DNA from: Nocardia shimofusensis NBRC 100134 | Lineage (GTDB): Bacteria; Actinomycetota; Actinomycetes; Mycobacteriales; Mycobacteriaceae | Reading direction: 5' to 3' | Length of the DNA stretch: 32,175 nucleotides | Assembly (NCBI RefSeq): GCF_001613125.1 | Contig: NZ_BDBT01000041.1 | Location: forward strand, 1-32,175 | Shown here: piece after piece, positions 13,409 through 20,913 of the stretch | How the letters are laid out: each line of letters opens with the position of its first letter | How positions within the stretch are numbered: the first letter of the stretch is position 1 | Program-made: the position numbers and the translations under genes | The notes under the pieces: generated by a model | The model's database searches: none | Seen by the model: the letters and a program-made list of their open reading frames with translations, nothing else | What the model was told of the DNA's origin: nothing

Positions 13409-15202
13409 ATGCGAGAGTTCGAAGTCCCGGCTTCCTACACAATTCCGGATGACGCGAACAATTCCGACAACGTCTTCCGCCATGCCGAACAGTCGCCGAA
13501 CGCCGTGCTGTTCAAGGTGCCGAATGGCGAGAACAGCTGGTCGGATGTCACCGCGGCGCAGTTCGCGACCGCCGTGACCGGTGTGGCCAAGGGTCTGATC
13601 GCCGCGGGCATCGAACTGGGCGACCGGGTGGCTATCATGGCCCCCACCCGCTACGAGTGGGCGTTGCTCGACTTCGCGATCTGGGCCGCGGGCGGCTGCA
13701 CCGTCGCGATCTACGACAGTTCCTCCGCCGAGCAGGCCAAGTGGATCCTGCAGGACTCGGCGACCAAGCTGCTGGTCCTCGACAACGACAACCACCGCGC
13801 GGTGATCGACGAGATCGAGGAGGGCGCGCTGCCCGCGCTGACCGAGACCCTCCAGTTCGACAAGGGCGCCATCGAGGCGCTGACCGAACGCGGCAAGGAT
13901 CTCGACGACGCGCTGGTGCACGAACGCCGCAAGCAGGTAGGCGCGAGCTCGCCCGCCACCCTGATCTACACCTCGGGCACCACCGGTCGCCCCAAGGGCG
14001 TCATGCTCACCCACGCGAACCTGTGGGCGGAGTCCACGGCCGATCAGCACGCGTTGGAGGAGTTCGTCACCGAGGGCAAGAAGACCCTGATGTTCCTGCC
14101 GCTGGCGCACGTGTTCGCCCGCGCGGTGGCGCTGGCCGCCTTCGACGCGAAGGTCGTGGTCGCGCACTCGTCCGACTGGACCACGCTGGTCGATCAGTTC
14201 GGCGCCTTCAAGCCGGACTTCATCCTCTCGGTGCCGCGCGTGTTCGAGAAGGTGTTCAACGCCTCCAAGCAGAAAGCGCACGACGGCGGCAAGGGCAAGA
14301 TCTTCGACGCCGCCGCGGCGACCGCCATCGCCTACAGCGAGTCGCTCGACGCCGGTGGCCCGAGCCTGGGCCTCAAGCTCAAGCACGCGCTGTTCGACAA
14401 GCTGGTCTACAGCAAGCTCAAGGCCGCACTCGGCGGGCAGTGCCAGGCCGCGGTGTCCGGTGGCGGCCCGCTGGGCGCGCGCCTGGGCCACTTCTTCCGC
14501 GGCGCCGGCGTGACGATCTACGAAGGCTACGGCCTGACCGAGACCACCGCCGCGGTCAGCGTGAACACCGTCGATCACATCCGGGTCGGCTCGGTGGGCC
14601 GTCCGCTCCCGGGCCATGCCGCCAAGGTCGCCGAGGACGGCGAGCTGCTGCTGCGCGGACCGGTGGTATTCAGCGGCTACTGGGGCAACCAGGAGGCCAC
14701 CGACGAAGCCTTCGTCGACGGCTGGTTCAAGACCGGCGACCTCGGCGCGATCGACGAGGACGGGTTCATCACGATCACCGGCCGCAAGAAGGAGATCATC
14801 GTCACCGCGGGCGGCAAGAACGTCTCCCCCGCGCTGCTCGAGGACTCGTTGCGGGCCCACCCGCTGATCAGCCAGGTGATGGTGGTCGGTGACGGTCAGC
14901 CGTTCATCGGCGCGCTCATCACCCTCGATCCGGAGGCGCTGCCCGGCTGGAAGGAACGCCATCAGCTCGGCGAGGACGTCTCGCTCGAGCAGATCGTCGA
15001 GCATCCCGAGATGATCGCCGAGATCAAGGCCGCGATCGACGAGACCAACAGGCTGGTCTCCAAGGCCGAGCAGATCAAGAAGCACTCGATCCTGACCGTC
15101 GACTGGACGCAGGAGACCGGCGAACTCACTCCGAAGATGTCGCTCAAGCGCAATGTCGTGATGAAGCAGTACGCGGCCGAAGTGGACAAGATCTACAGCT
15201 AG
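13409..15202 (+). CDS. fadD15: Long-chain fatty acid-CoA ligase, FadD15-like, 597 aa
   Basis: An ANL-superfamily enzyme that activates long-chain fatty acids to acyl-CoA via acyl-AMP. The P-loop YTSGTTGRPKG is at residues 187-197, EGYGLTET at 372-379, WFKTGDLG near 440 and the hinge/A10 region GRKKEIIVTAGGKNVSP near 460-475. A C-terminal Lys lies in LTPKMSLKRN. The N-terminus (MREFEVPA) and length match mycobacterial FadD15 (about 600 aa). It has its own ribosome binding site (GGAAGGG) 90 bp after the esterase gene, so it may be co-transcribed or separate. It would feed acids released by the upstream monooxygenase/esterase pathway, or exogenous fatty acids, into beta-oxidation. Confidence 0.92.
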   Translation: MREFEVPASYTIPDDANNSDNVFRHAEQSPNAVLFKVPNGENSWSDVTAAQFATAVTGVAKGLIAAGIELGDRVAIMAPTRYEWALLDFAIWAAGGCTVAIYDSSSAEQAKWILQDSATKLLVLDNDNHRAVIDEIEEGALPALTETLQFDKGAIEALTERGKDLDDALVHERRKQVGASSPATLIYTSGTTGRPKGVMLTHANLWAESTADQHALEEFVTEGKKTLMFLPLAHVFARAVALAAFDAKVVVAHSSDWTTLVDQFGAFKPDFILSVPRVFEKVFNASKQKAHDGGKGKIFDAAAATAIAYSESLDAGGPSLGLKLKHALFDKLVYSKLKAALGGQCQAAVSGGGPLGARLGHFFRGAGVTIYEGYGLTETTAAVSVNTVDHIRVGSVGRPLPGHAAKVAEDGELLLRGPVVFSGYWGNQEATDEAFVDGWFKTGDLGAIDEDGFITITGRKKEIIVTAGGKNVSPALLEDSLRAHPLISQVMVVGDGQPFIGALITLDPEALPGWKERHQLGEDVSLEQIVEHPEMIAEIKAAIDETNRLVSKAEQIKKHSILTVDWTQETGELTPKMSLKRNVVMKQYAAEVDKIYS

Positions 15203-15222
15203 TCGCCTCTCGGGCGGGCACG

Positions 15223-15258
15223 GCGCCGTCGGTGGATTCGTTCCGCCGGCGGCGCTTT
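15223..15258. terminator. Bidirectional terminator between fadD and HxlR genes
   Basis: A 13-bp stem (15223-15235 with 15243-15255, two G-U pairs) with a 7-nt loop is followed by TTT on the plus strand. It lies between two convergent genes, 20 bp from each stop, so it can serve both. Confidence 0.7.
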
Positions 15259-15272
15259 CGCGTGCTCCGGGG

Positions 15273-15689
15273 TCATTCGTCGAAGCGGCGGCGGGCGTCT
15301 TCGATGTCGGTGAGGAAACGCTGCGTCCAGTCGCACATGGTGTCCACGGTGGCCCGCAGGGCACGGCCGGGTTCGGTGAGCCGGTAGTCGACGCGGGGCG
15401 GGACGACGGAGTGGACGGTCCGCTCGACCAAGCCGTTGCGTTCCATCATGCGCAGATTCTGGGTGAGCATCTTGTGGCTGATGCCGTCCACGCGGTTGCG
15501 CAGTTCGGTGAAGCGCAGGGTGTCCTCGCCGATCGTCTCCACGATCAGCAGCGTCCACTTGTTGGCGATGTCGGAGAAGATCTCGCGAGCGAGCGAATCC
15601 GCGCGCGAGAGGTCGGACTGATCGAGCGGGTCTGCGTCGCCGGTCACATCCGCGGAGTCGGCCGGGGGCTTGAACTGCTTGGTCACCAT
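15273..15689 (-). CDS. HxlR-family transcriptional regulator, 138 aa
   Basis: A winged-helix HxlR (PF01638-type) regulator. The core is IANKWTLLIVETIGEDTLRF, ELRNRVDGISHKMLTQNLRMM (recognition helix) and the wing VERTVHSVVPPRVDYRLTEPG. A ~35-residue polar N-terminal extension precedes it. The only cysteine (in TMCDW) is C-terminal, so the N-terminal Cys redox switch of the YodB/HypR type is absent; another signal is likely. ATG at 15689 has GAGGAA 5 nt upstream. It is divergent from a RidA-like gene across 98 bp that contain a perfect palindrome, so it probably controls both. Confidence 0.9.
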   Translation of the reverse strand: MVTKQFKPPADSADVTGDADPLDQSDLSRADSLAREIFSDIANKWTLLIVETIGEDTLRFTELRNRVDGISHKMLTQNLRMMERNGLVERTVHSVVPPRVDYRLTEPGRALRATVDTMCDWTQRFLTDIEDARRRFDE

Positions 15690-15745
15690 GGGGTTCCTCG
15701 GTTACGGAAAAGTGCGTTCTTCCAGGTCGCCGTCCACTCTCCTAC

Positions 15746-15760
15746 GGTTACCGAGTAACC
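15746..15760. promoter_or_regulatory. Palindromic operator, HxlR/RidA region
   Basis: GGTTAC-CGA-GTAACC is a perfect 6-3-6 palindrome 27 bp before the RidA ATG. Another GGTTAC half-site lies at 15700-15705, 10 bp from the HxlR ATG. Perfect palindromes with short spacers are typical HxlR-family sites. Confidence 0.65.
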
Positions 15761-15787
15761 GCAAGTGACCGAAGGAGTGCGAGAAGA

Positions 15788-16195
15788 ATGTCCATCACAC
15801 TGGTGAACCCCGACGCCCTGCCGAAGGTCGACGCCTATCGTCAGGTGTCGGTCGCGACCGGGTCGAAGCTGATCTTCGTCGCCGGGCAGGTCTCGGTCGA
15901 CGCCGAGGGCGCCACCGTCGGGGCGGGCGATCTGGCGGCGCAGGTCGAGCAGAGCTATCTCAATGTCGCCACCGCGCTGGCCGCGGCGGGCGCGGGCATC
16001 GCCGATCTGGCGAAGGTGACCGTCTACGTGGTCGATTGGACGCCGGACAAGATGGCGCAGTTCGCCGAGGGCATCGCCCGCGCCGCCGCGAAGTTCGGGG
16101 TGGCGCCCGTTCCACCCGGCACCTTGATCGGTGTCGCCGCGTTGGCCGATCCGGCGTATCTGGTCGAGATCGAGGCGACCGCCGTTCTCGACTGA
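15788..16195 (+). CDS. RidA/YjgF-family protein lacking the canonical Arg, 135 aa
   Basis: A RidA-type (YjgF/YER057c/UK114) subunit, normally a trimer in the cytosol. Present are the VAGQVSVDAEG strand-turn, the helix QVEQSYLNVATALAAAGAG, the KVTVYVVDW strand and the C-terminal VEIEATAVLD. In canonical RidA an Arg just before the penultimate strand (PxRxxVxV pattern, Arg105 in E. coli) binds the imine carboxylate; here the same place reads PVPPGTLIGVAAL with Gly111 instead. It therefore probably belongs to a Rid subgroup without 2-aminoacrylate deaminase activity. GAAGGAG lies upstream of the ATG at 15788. Divergent HxlR control suggests a role in a specific degradation or stress response. 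Confidence 0.9.
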   Translation: MSITLVNPDALPKVDAYRQVSVATGSKLIFVAGQVSVDAEGATVGAGDLAAQVEQSYLNVATALAAAGAGIADLAKVTVYVVDWTPDKMAQFAEGIARAAAKFGVAPVPPGTLIGVAALADPAYLVEIEATAVLD

Positions 16196-16297
16196 ACACC
16201 CTTCCCCCGACCGGCACCGTGCTCGTTCGGTTGTCCGGCGCTCGGCCGGTCGCAGGCCTCGACCGTTCACGCGGCGGCCGGATCGGCGATCCGGCAG

Positions 16298-16303
16298 TAG
16301 GCT
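16298..16303 (+). promoter_or_regulatory. Leaderless -10 box for the molybdopterin oxidoreductase gene
   Basis: TAGGCT ends 6 nt before the ATG at 16310 and no Shine-Dalgarno is present, which fits a leaderless transcript. Confidence 0.4.
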
Positions 16304-16309
16304 CGCGGC

Positions 16310-18055
16310 ATGGCGCTGGTGCGATGGCGGGTCGCGGCCGGACTGGTGAGCGCGATCGTCGTCCTCGGCATCGCCGAACTCGTCGCGGCCGTCGTCCGGC
16401 CCGGCAGTTCTCCGCCGTACGTACTCGGCGCGGCGGTGGTCGACCACACGCCGGAAGGTCTGCGCGAGTGGGCGATCCAGACCTTCGGCACGGCCGACAA
16501 GGCCGTGCTGTTCGTATGCATGGCGCTGGTGGCCCTCGCCGTGGCCGGGCTCGCCGGCGCGCTGGAACGCACGCATCGCGCCATCGGGACCGCGCTGTTC
16601 GCCGTGTTCGCGGTGGCGGCAACGCTGCTCGCCGTCGGTCGGCACGGCGCGCCCGGCGCGTTCGCGACACTGCTCGGCACGGCGGCCGGAATCTGGGCGC
16701 TGCGCAGCCTCACCCGGCGCATCGACGATGCCACGCGGGTGAATTCTCCTGCGCCGGAGGTCGGCAGCGCGGCTGTCGGTGGCACGGCTGTCGGTGGCAC
16801 GGTCATCGGTGCCGATCCATCCGACTCCGTCCTCCGTGGCGGCCCCCGGACCGCCGGCAACGGCCCCGCCCCAGGCACAGGTTCGGGCTTGGGCACGAGC
16901 ACGAGCTCGAGCGCAGGCGCGGACAGGGGTACGGGCACGGCCGGCGGGTCCGGGGCGGAGGAGGACGGGGTGCTCGCGCCGGGCGGATCGATCCGGCGAG
17001 AACTGTTGCGCGGCATGGCGATTGCCGGTGGCGCCGCGGTCGCGGCCGGGCTGGCGGGCCACCGGCTGGGCGGCTGGCGGGCCGGGGTGGGCCCCGAGCG
17101 GGCGGCGATCCGGTTGCCGGAGACGAGCGGGCCGCCGATCTCGCTCGCGCCGGGAGCCGATCTGGAGGTACCGGGGTTGTCGCCGTTCGTGACGTCCAAC
17201 GCCGATTTCTACCGGATCGACACGGCGTTGATCGTGCCGCAGGTGTCCGTCGAGGACTGGTCGCTGCGGATCCACGGCATGGTGGAGCGGGAGATTCGCA
17301 TCGGATGGGAAGAGCTGGCCGAGCGCACGGCGATCGAGCGGCTGATCACGCTGGCGTGCGTGTCCAATCCGGTGGGCGGCGACCTGATCGGCAACGCGCT
17401 GTGGCGCGGCTACCGGCTCGACGAGCTGCTCGCCGAGGCGGGCCCGCTGCCCGAGGCGGATATGGTGCTCTCGCGCAGCAAGGACGGCTGGACGGCGGGC
17501 AGTCCGCTGGCGGTGCTCACCGATGGGCGCGACGCCATGCTCGCCGTGGGGATGAACGGCGAGCCGCTGCCGATCGACCACGGCTATCCGGCCCGGCTGG
17601 TGGTGCCCGGCCTCTACGGCTATGTGTCGGCGACGAAATGGGTGACCGACCTCGAGATCACCCGCTTCGATCGGGCCACCGCCTATTGGACACGGCGCGG
17701 CTGGTCGGAGCGCGGCCCGATCAAGACCGGCACCCGGATCGATACGCCGGGGTGGAAAGCGAAACTGTCGGCCGGACGCATCCCGGTGGCCGGGGTGGCC
17801 TGGGCGCAGCATCGGGGCATCAGCGCGGTGGAAGTCCAGGTCGACGACGGCCCGTGGGAGCAGGCGCGGCTGTCCACCGAGCAGTCCATCGACACCTGGA
17901 GGCAGTGGGTCTTCGACTGGGAGGCCACACCCGGCCCGCACACCCTGCGCGCCCGGGCCACCGACGGGACCGGCGAGACCCAGACGAGCGAATTCGCGGG
18001 GTCGGTGCCCGACGGCGCGACGGGCTATCCGAGCGTGTCGCTCCGGGTCGAGTGA
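16310..18055 (+). CDS. Membrane-anchored molybdopterin-dependent oxidoreductase, sulfite-oxidase fold, 581 aa
   Basis: The N-terminal ~135 residues hold about four hydrophobic helices (near 11-30, 66-84, 92-110 and 116-132). A low-complexity Gly/Thr/Ser/Ala linker (about 145-220) follows, then RRELLRGMAIAGG and another hydrophobic stretch to about 250, and an extracytoplasmic catalytic domain. The molybdopterin domain carries the Mo-ligand Cys350 in ITLACVSNPVGG and the HGYPARLVVPGLYGY signature (424-438). A Mo-cofactor dimerisation-type Ig domain ends the protein. This is the YedY/sulfite-oxidase-like class seen widely in actinomycetes; substrate unknown. The RR motif in the linker recalls a Tat signal placed internally. 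A 15-bp tandem repeat encodes part of the linker (about 16768-16800). Confidence 0.88.
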   Translation: MALVRWRVAAGLVSAIVVLGIAELVAAVVRPGSSPPYVLGAAVVDHTPEGLREWAIQTFGTADKAVLFVCMALVALAVAGLAGALERTHRAIGTALFAVFAVAATLLAVGRHGAPGAFATLLGTAAGIWALRSLTRRIDDATRVNSPAPEVGSAAVGGTAVGGTVIGADPSDSVLRGGPRTAGNGPAPGTGSGLGTSTSSSAGADRGTGTAGGSGAEEDGVLAPGGSIRRELLRGMAIAGGAAVAAGLAGHRLGGWRAGVGPERAAIRLPETSGPPISLAPGADLEVPGLSPFVTSNADFYRIDTALIVPQVSVEDWSLRIHGMVEREIRIGWEELAERTAIERLITLACVSNPVGGDLIGNALWRGYRLDELLAEAGPLPEADMVLSRSKDGWTAGSPLAVLTDGRDAMLAVGMNGEPLPIDHGYPARLVVPGLYGYVSATKWVTDLEITRFDRATAYWTRRGWSERGPIKTGTRIDTPGWKAKLSAGRIPVAGVAWAQHRGISAVEVQVDDGPWEQARLSTEQSIDTWRQWVFDWEATPGPHTLRARATDGTGETQTSEFAGSVPDGATGYPSVSLRVE

Positions 18056-18144
18056 GCGGACAACGGCAGGCGCGGCGGCGCGCGTAGAGGCGACGGGAAC
18101 TCGCGGCGTCCGGACAAGCGCATGACGGACGCCGCGAACGCCTT

Positions 18145-19620
18145 CTAGGCCGACACCGAATCCGCGCCGGCCGATTCCACCTCGACCTTGCGCGCGGGAT
18201 GGCCGACGAACAGCGCCGAGGCCACCACACCGATCAACAGAATCGCACCGGGCAGGATGATCGACTGGGCGAGCGAGGAACTGAACCCGTCGAGCAGTTG
18301 CGGCGGAAGCGCGGCCTGCTGACCGAGCCCCTCGCCCACCGGCCCACCGTCGCCGAGCCCGTGCGCGGCCAGTCGCGAGGCGATGAGCGCGCTGATCGCG
18401 GCCGTGCCGAGCACCGAACCGACCTGCCGGGTGGTGTTGTAGATGCCCGAGCCCGCACCCGCCTGCCGGACCGGCAGATTGTGGGTGGCGGTGGAGGCCA
18501 GCGGTCCCCAGATGCAGGCATTGGCCAGACCGGCGATGCCCGCGGCGATCAGGAACCACACCAGATGCGACTCCGGGGTCATCACCGCCGACCACCAGAA
18601 GATCATCAGGGCGAAGACCAGGAACCCGACGGTCGGCATCACGCGCGGCGGGAGCCGGTCGGAGAAGCGGCCGATGAACGGGGCGGTGAACCCGGTGACG
18701 ATCGCCATCGGGGCGAGCACCAGCGCGGAGGCGGTGGGCGACATGTCCCGCACCGACTGCAGATAGAAGTAGACCGGCACCATCACCGAGGTGACCGCGG
18801 CGCCCATCGCGGCGATCGCCACGTTCGCCAACGCGAAATTGCGGTCCTTGAACAGTTCCAGCGGCACCAGCGGTTCCCCGGTGTTGCGCGACTGGTTGAC
18901 CACGAACAGGCCGAGGACCGCCACGCCCGCGCCGATCAGCAGCCAGATCCGCGGCGACCAGTCGTAGGCGCTGCCCTCCTGGATGCCGAAGACCAGCAGG
19001 AACATGCCCAGACCGCTGAGCAGCACGCCCGGGATGTCGAACTTGTGCTCGTTCGTCGGCAGCGCGGGCACCAGCCACACCGCCAGCGCGAAGGCGACGA
19101 TGCCGACCGGCAGGTTGACGATGAAGACCCATTCCCAGCTCAGCGTGTCGACCAGGACGCCGCCGAGCAGTGGACCGACCAGCGTCGCCAGACCGGCCAC
19201 GCCGCCCCACAGGCCCATCGCGGCGCCGCGTTTGTCCGGCGGGAAGGTGCGGGTGATCACCGCCATGGTCTGCGGCGTCATCAGCGCCGCACCGAGGCCC
19301 TGCACGGCGCGGGCGACGATCAGCATCTCGACGGTGCCCGAAAGACCGCACCACAGCGACGCGGCGGCGAACACCGTGAGGCCGAGCAGGTAGATCCGCT
19401 TGGGACCGTAGCGGTCACCGAGCCTGCCGGTGACCAGCAGCGGCACCGCGTAGGCGAGCAGGTAGGCGCTGGTCACCCAGATGACTTCGTTGATATCGGC
19501 GCCGAGGTCGACCATGATCGCCGGATTGGCTACCGCGACGATGGTCATGTCGAGCAGGATCATGAAGAAGCCGACGACCAGCGCCGACAGCGCGAGCCAC
19601 GGATTACGGCTTTCGGACAC
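18145..19620 (-). CDS. DHA2-family MFS drug efflux transporter, 491 aa
   Basis: A 14-helix proton-driven exporter of the EmrB/QacA class in the inner membrane. Motif D1 is in the first helix (LDMTIVAVANPAI), motif A is GRLGDRYGPKR at about residues 65-75, and motif C is the GLATLVGPLLGG region with the family's LSWEWVFIVNLPVG after it. A Gly/Leu-rich loop (about 425-455) sits before the last helix. GTG at 19620 is chosen because AGGAAA lies just upstream and the longer frame would reach into the regulator gene. It lies 64 bp after a PadR regulator on the same strand, a common arrangement in which the regulator represses both genes until a drug or metabolite binds. Confidence 0.92.
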   Translation of the reverse strand: MSESRNPWLALSALVVGFFMILLDMTIVAVANPAIMVDLGADINEVIWVTSAYLLAYAVPLLVTGRLGDRYGPKRIYLLGLTVFAAASLWCGLSGTVEMLIVARAVQGLGAALMTPQTMAVITRTFPPDKRGAAMGLWGGVAGLATLVGPLLGGVLVDTLSWEWVFIVNLPVGIVAFALAVWLVPALPTNEHKFDIPGVLLSGLGMFLLVFGIQEGSAYDWSPRIWLLIGAGVAVLGLFVVNQSRNTGEPLVPLELFKDRNFALANVAIAAMGAAVTSVMVPVYFYLQSVRDMSPTASALVLAPMAIVTGFTAPFIGRFSDRLPPRVMPTVGFLVFALMIFWWSAVMTPESHLVWFLIAAGIAGLANACIWGPLASTATHNLPVRQAGAGSGIYNTTRQVGSVLGTAAISALIASRLAAHGLGDGGPVGEGLGQQAALPPQLLDGFSSSLAQSIILPGAILLIGVVASALFVGHPARKVEVESAGADSVSA

Positions 19621-19684
19621 GGGACGTTTCCTAACTGCGATGACGGAAAGTATCTGAGGGCGTGAAGGTCTGAGGCGCAGTGGA

Positions 19685-20287
19685 TCAGGCGGTGCGTTCG
19701 CCCGTTTCCGGCTCGAACTCCTCCCACTCCAGCGCGCCCTCGGCGAGTTCATCGACCATTGCGGCGAGCCAATCACGCTGTGCGCGCAGGGTTTCACGCT
19801 GATAGGGCAGGACGATCCAGTAGCGCCGGGCGCCGGCGCTCGTCGTGGCGGCGGCGATCATGGAGTCGAGTTCGGCGAGTTCGGCGTCCAGATGCGAGAT
19901 CCGCTCGCGCAACAGCCCGACCACCTGATCGGCGGGCAACGAGTGCGACTCGGCGAGGCCCATGAGGAATTCCGGATATTCCGGGCACGGCGAACGCAGG
20001 ATCTCCGCGATCCGGGACCGCAGCACGGCGCGCCCTTCTCCGGTGATCCGGTAGGTGGTGCGTTCGGGCCGGTTACCTTCCCGGTCCACACCGCCCGCGC
20101 AGACCAAGCCTTGATCAGCCAGCCGGGCCACCGTGTGGTAGAGCGAGCCCGGCCGCACTTTGACCAGTCGGTCCTCCCCACGGCCGACCATCGTCTGGAA
20201 CATCTCGTAGGGATGCATGGGCCGCTCGTCGAGCAAGCCGAGCACCGCGATCGCCAGAGCGGTCGGCGCGCCGCGCACCTTTCCCAT
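19685..20287 (-). CDS. PadR-family transcriptional regulator, 200 aa
   Basis: The N-terminal winged helix is typical PadR: ALAIAVLGLLDERPMHPYEM, then the VRPGSLYHTVARLADQGLV recognition and wing region and RTTYRITGEG. The C-terminal half is the Vir_C-like helical dimerisation domain (EYPEFLMGLAESHSLPADQV, then long helices). ATG at 20287 has AGAAGGA 8 nt upstream; the open frame extends further but without support. First gene of the PadR-efflux pump operon. The upstream region contains AT-rich inverted elements that may be its operator. Confidence 0.9.
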   Translation of the reverse strand: MGKVRGAPTALAIAVLGLLDERPMHPYEMFQTMVGRGEDRLVKVRPGSLYHTVARLADQGLVCAGGVDREGNRPERTTYRITGEGRAVLRSRIAEILRSPCPEYPEFLMGLAESHSLPADQVVGLLRERISHLDAELAELDSMIAAATTSAGARRYWIVLPYQRETLRAQRDWLAAMVDELAEGALEWEEFEPETGERTA

Positions 20288-20336
20288 CGCCGATCCTTCT
20301 CTCTCTCGCCCGATCCCGCCCCACGGGAGATCGATA

Positions 20337-20352
20337 TATTCAAGACGGAATA
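20337..20352. promoter_or_regulatory. Possible PadR operator
   Basis: TATTC (20337-20341) and GAATA (20348-20352) form an inverted repeat with a 6-bp spacer inside an AT-rich patch (20333-20380), 50 bp upstream of the PadR start. PadR sites are usually AT-rich dyads near their own promoter. The arms are short. Confidence 0.35.
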
Positions 20353-20525
20353 CTCCAGATGGACTATACACTCGCGCCCATCGGGGCGGTACCCGGACTA
20401 CACAGAGGACGGCCACGGCGCCCCCGAAAATAGGGGCAAGAATCTGAAACATGCCGTTTCCAAAGTTTCTACACTGGGCGGGTCCCACTCGGCCGCCACC
20501 TCGGCCCGTCGCGAAAGTTACCGCT

Positions 20526-20870
20526 GTGAAACGACATTCAGTGCTCCTTCCGGTCCGTCGCGCCCTCGTGATCACCCTCGTCGCGGCCGCGGCCTTCGCG
20601 GGAGCCGGGACCGCCACAGCGGATTACGGCTTCCCCTTCCCACCTCCCGGGTCTACATCCACCGGATCCGGCAACGCCTCCACCGGCAGCGTCGACACCA
20701 CCGGCAGCTACGAGGGAGATGCGTTCGTCGGCTCGGCGGTGCTAGCGACGATCATCGACTACCCCGCCTGGCTGATTTGGGGGCCGCTGGGCATAGCGCA
20801 GTACTTCTGGTGCCACCTGAGCACCTTCAGCAGCGACGAGTGCGTCGATAACTCGGACCCCGTTTCGTAA
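20526..20870 (+). CDS. Small secreted protein, 114 aa
   Basis: GTG at 20526 opens a clear Sec signal peptide: a basic start (KRHSVLLPVRR), a hydrophobic core (ALVITLVAAAAFAGAG) and a probable cleavage after TATA. The mature ~80 residues begin with a Pro/Gly/Ser/Thr-rich region (FPFPPPGSTSTGSGNASTG) and end with a hydrophobic, aromatic part containing two cysteines (WCHLSTFSSDEC) that may form a disulfide. No family is recognised; such short secreted proteins with one Cys pair are common in Nocardia and mycobacteria. The ribosome binding site is weak (GAAAG). An upstream ATG at 20451 would bury the signal peptide and is rejected. Confidence 0.65.
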   Translation: MKRHSVLLPVRRALVITLVAAAAFAGAGTATADYGFPFPPPGSTSTGSGNASTGSVDTTGSYEGDAFVGSAVLATIIDYPAWLIWGPLGIAQYFWCHLSTFSSDECVDNSDPVS

Positions 20871-20913
20871 CAGCCCGAATCCACCCGCCACAGCCGGATA
20901 TGGGACCTCGGCT

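Noticed and set aside
13217..15364. A 715-codon open frame on the minus strand
   Set aside because: Antisense to the fadD15-like gene, which has full ANL motifs. The translated product has no family features.
16036..18087. A 683-codon plus-strand frame overlapping the molybdopterin oxidoreductase
   Set aside because: Arg-rich shadow frame; the other frame carries the Mo-ligand Cys and family signatures.
15683..19354. A 1223-codon open frame on the minus strand
   Set aside because: It is antisense to the RidA and molybdopterin oxidoreductase genes and a shifted frame of the efflux pump gene. Its product is Arg/Pro/Gly-rich with no domain; an artefact of high GC.
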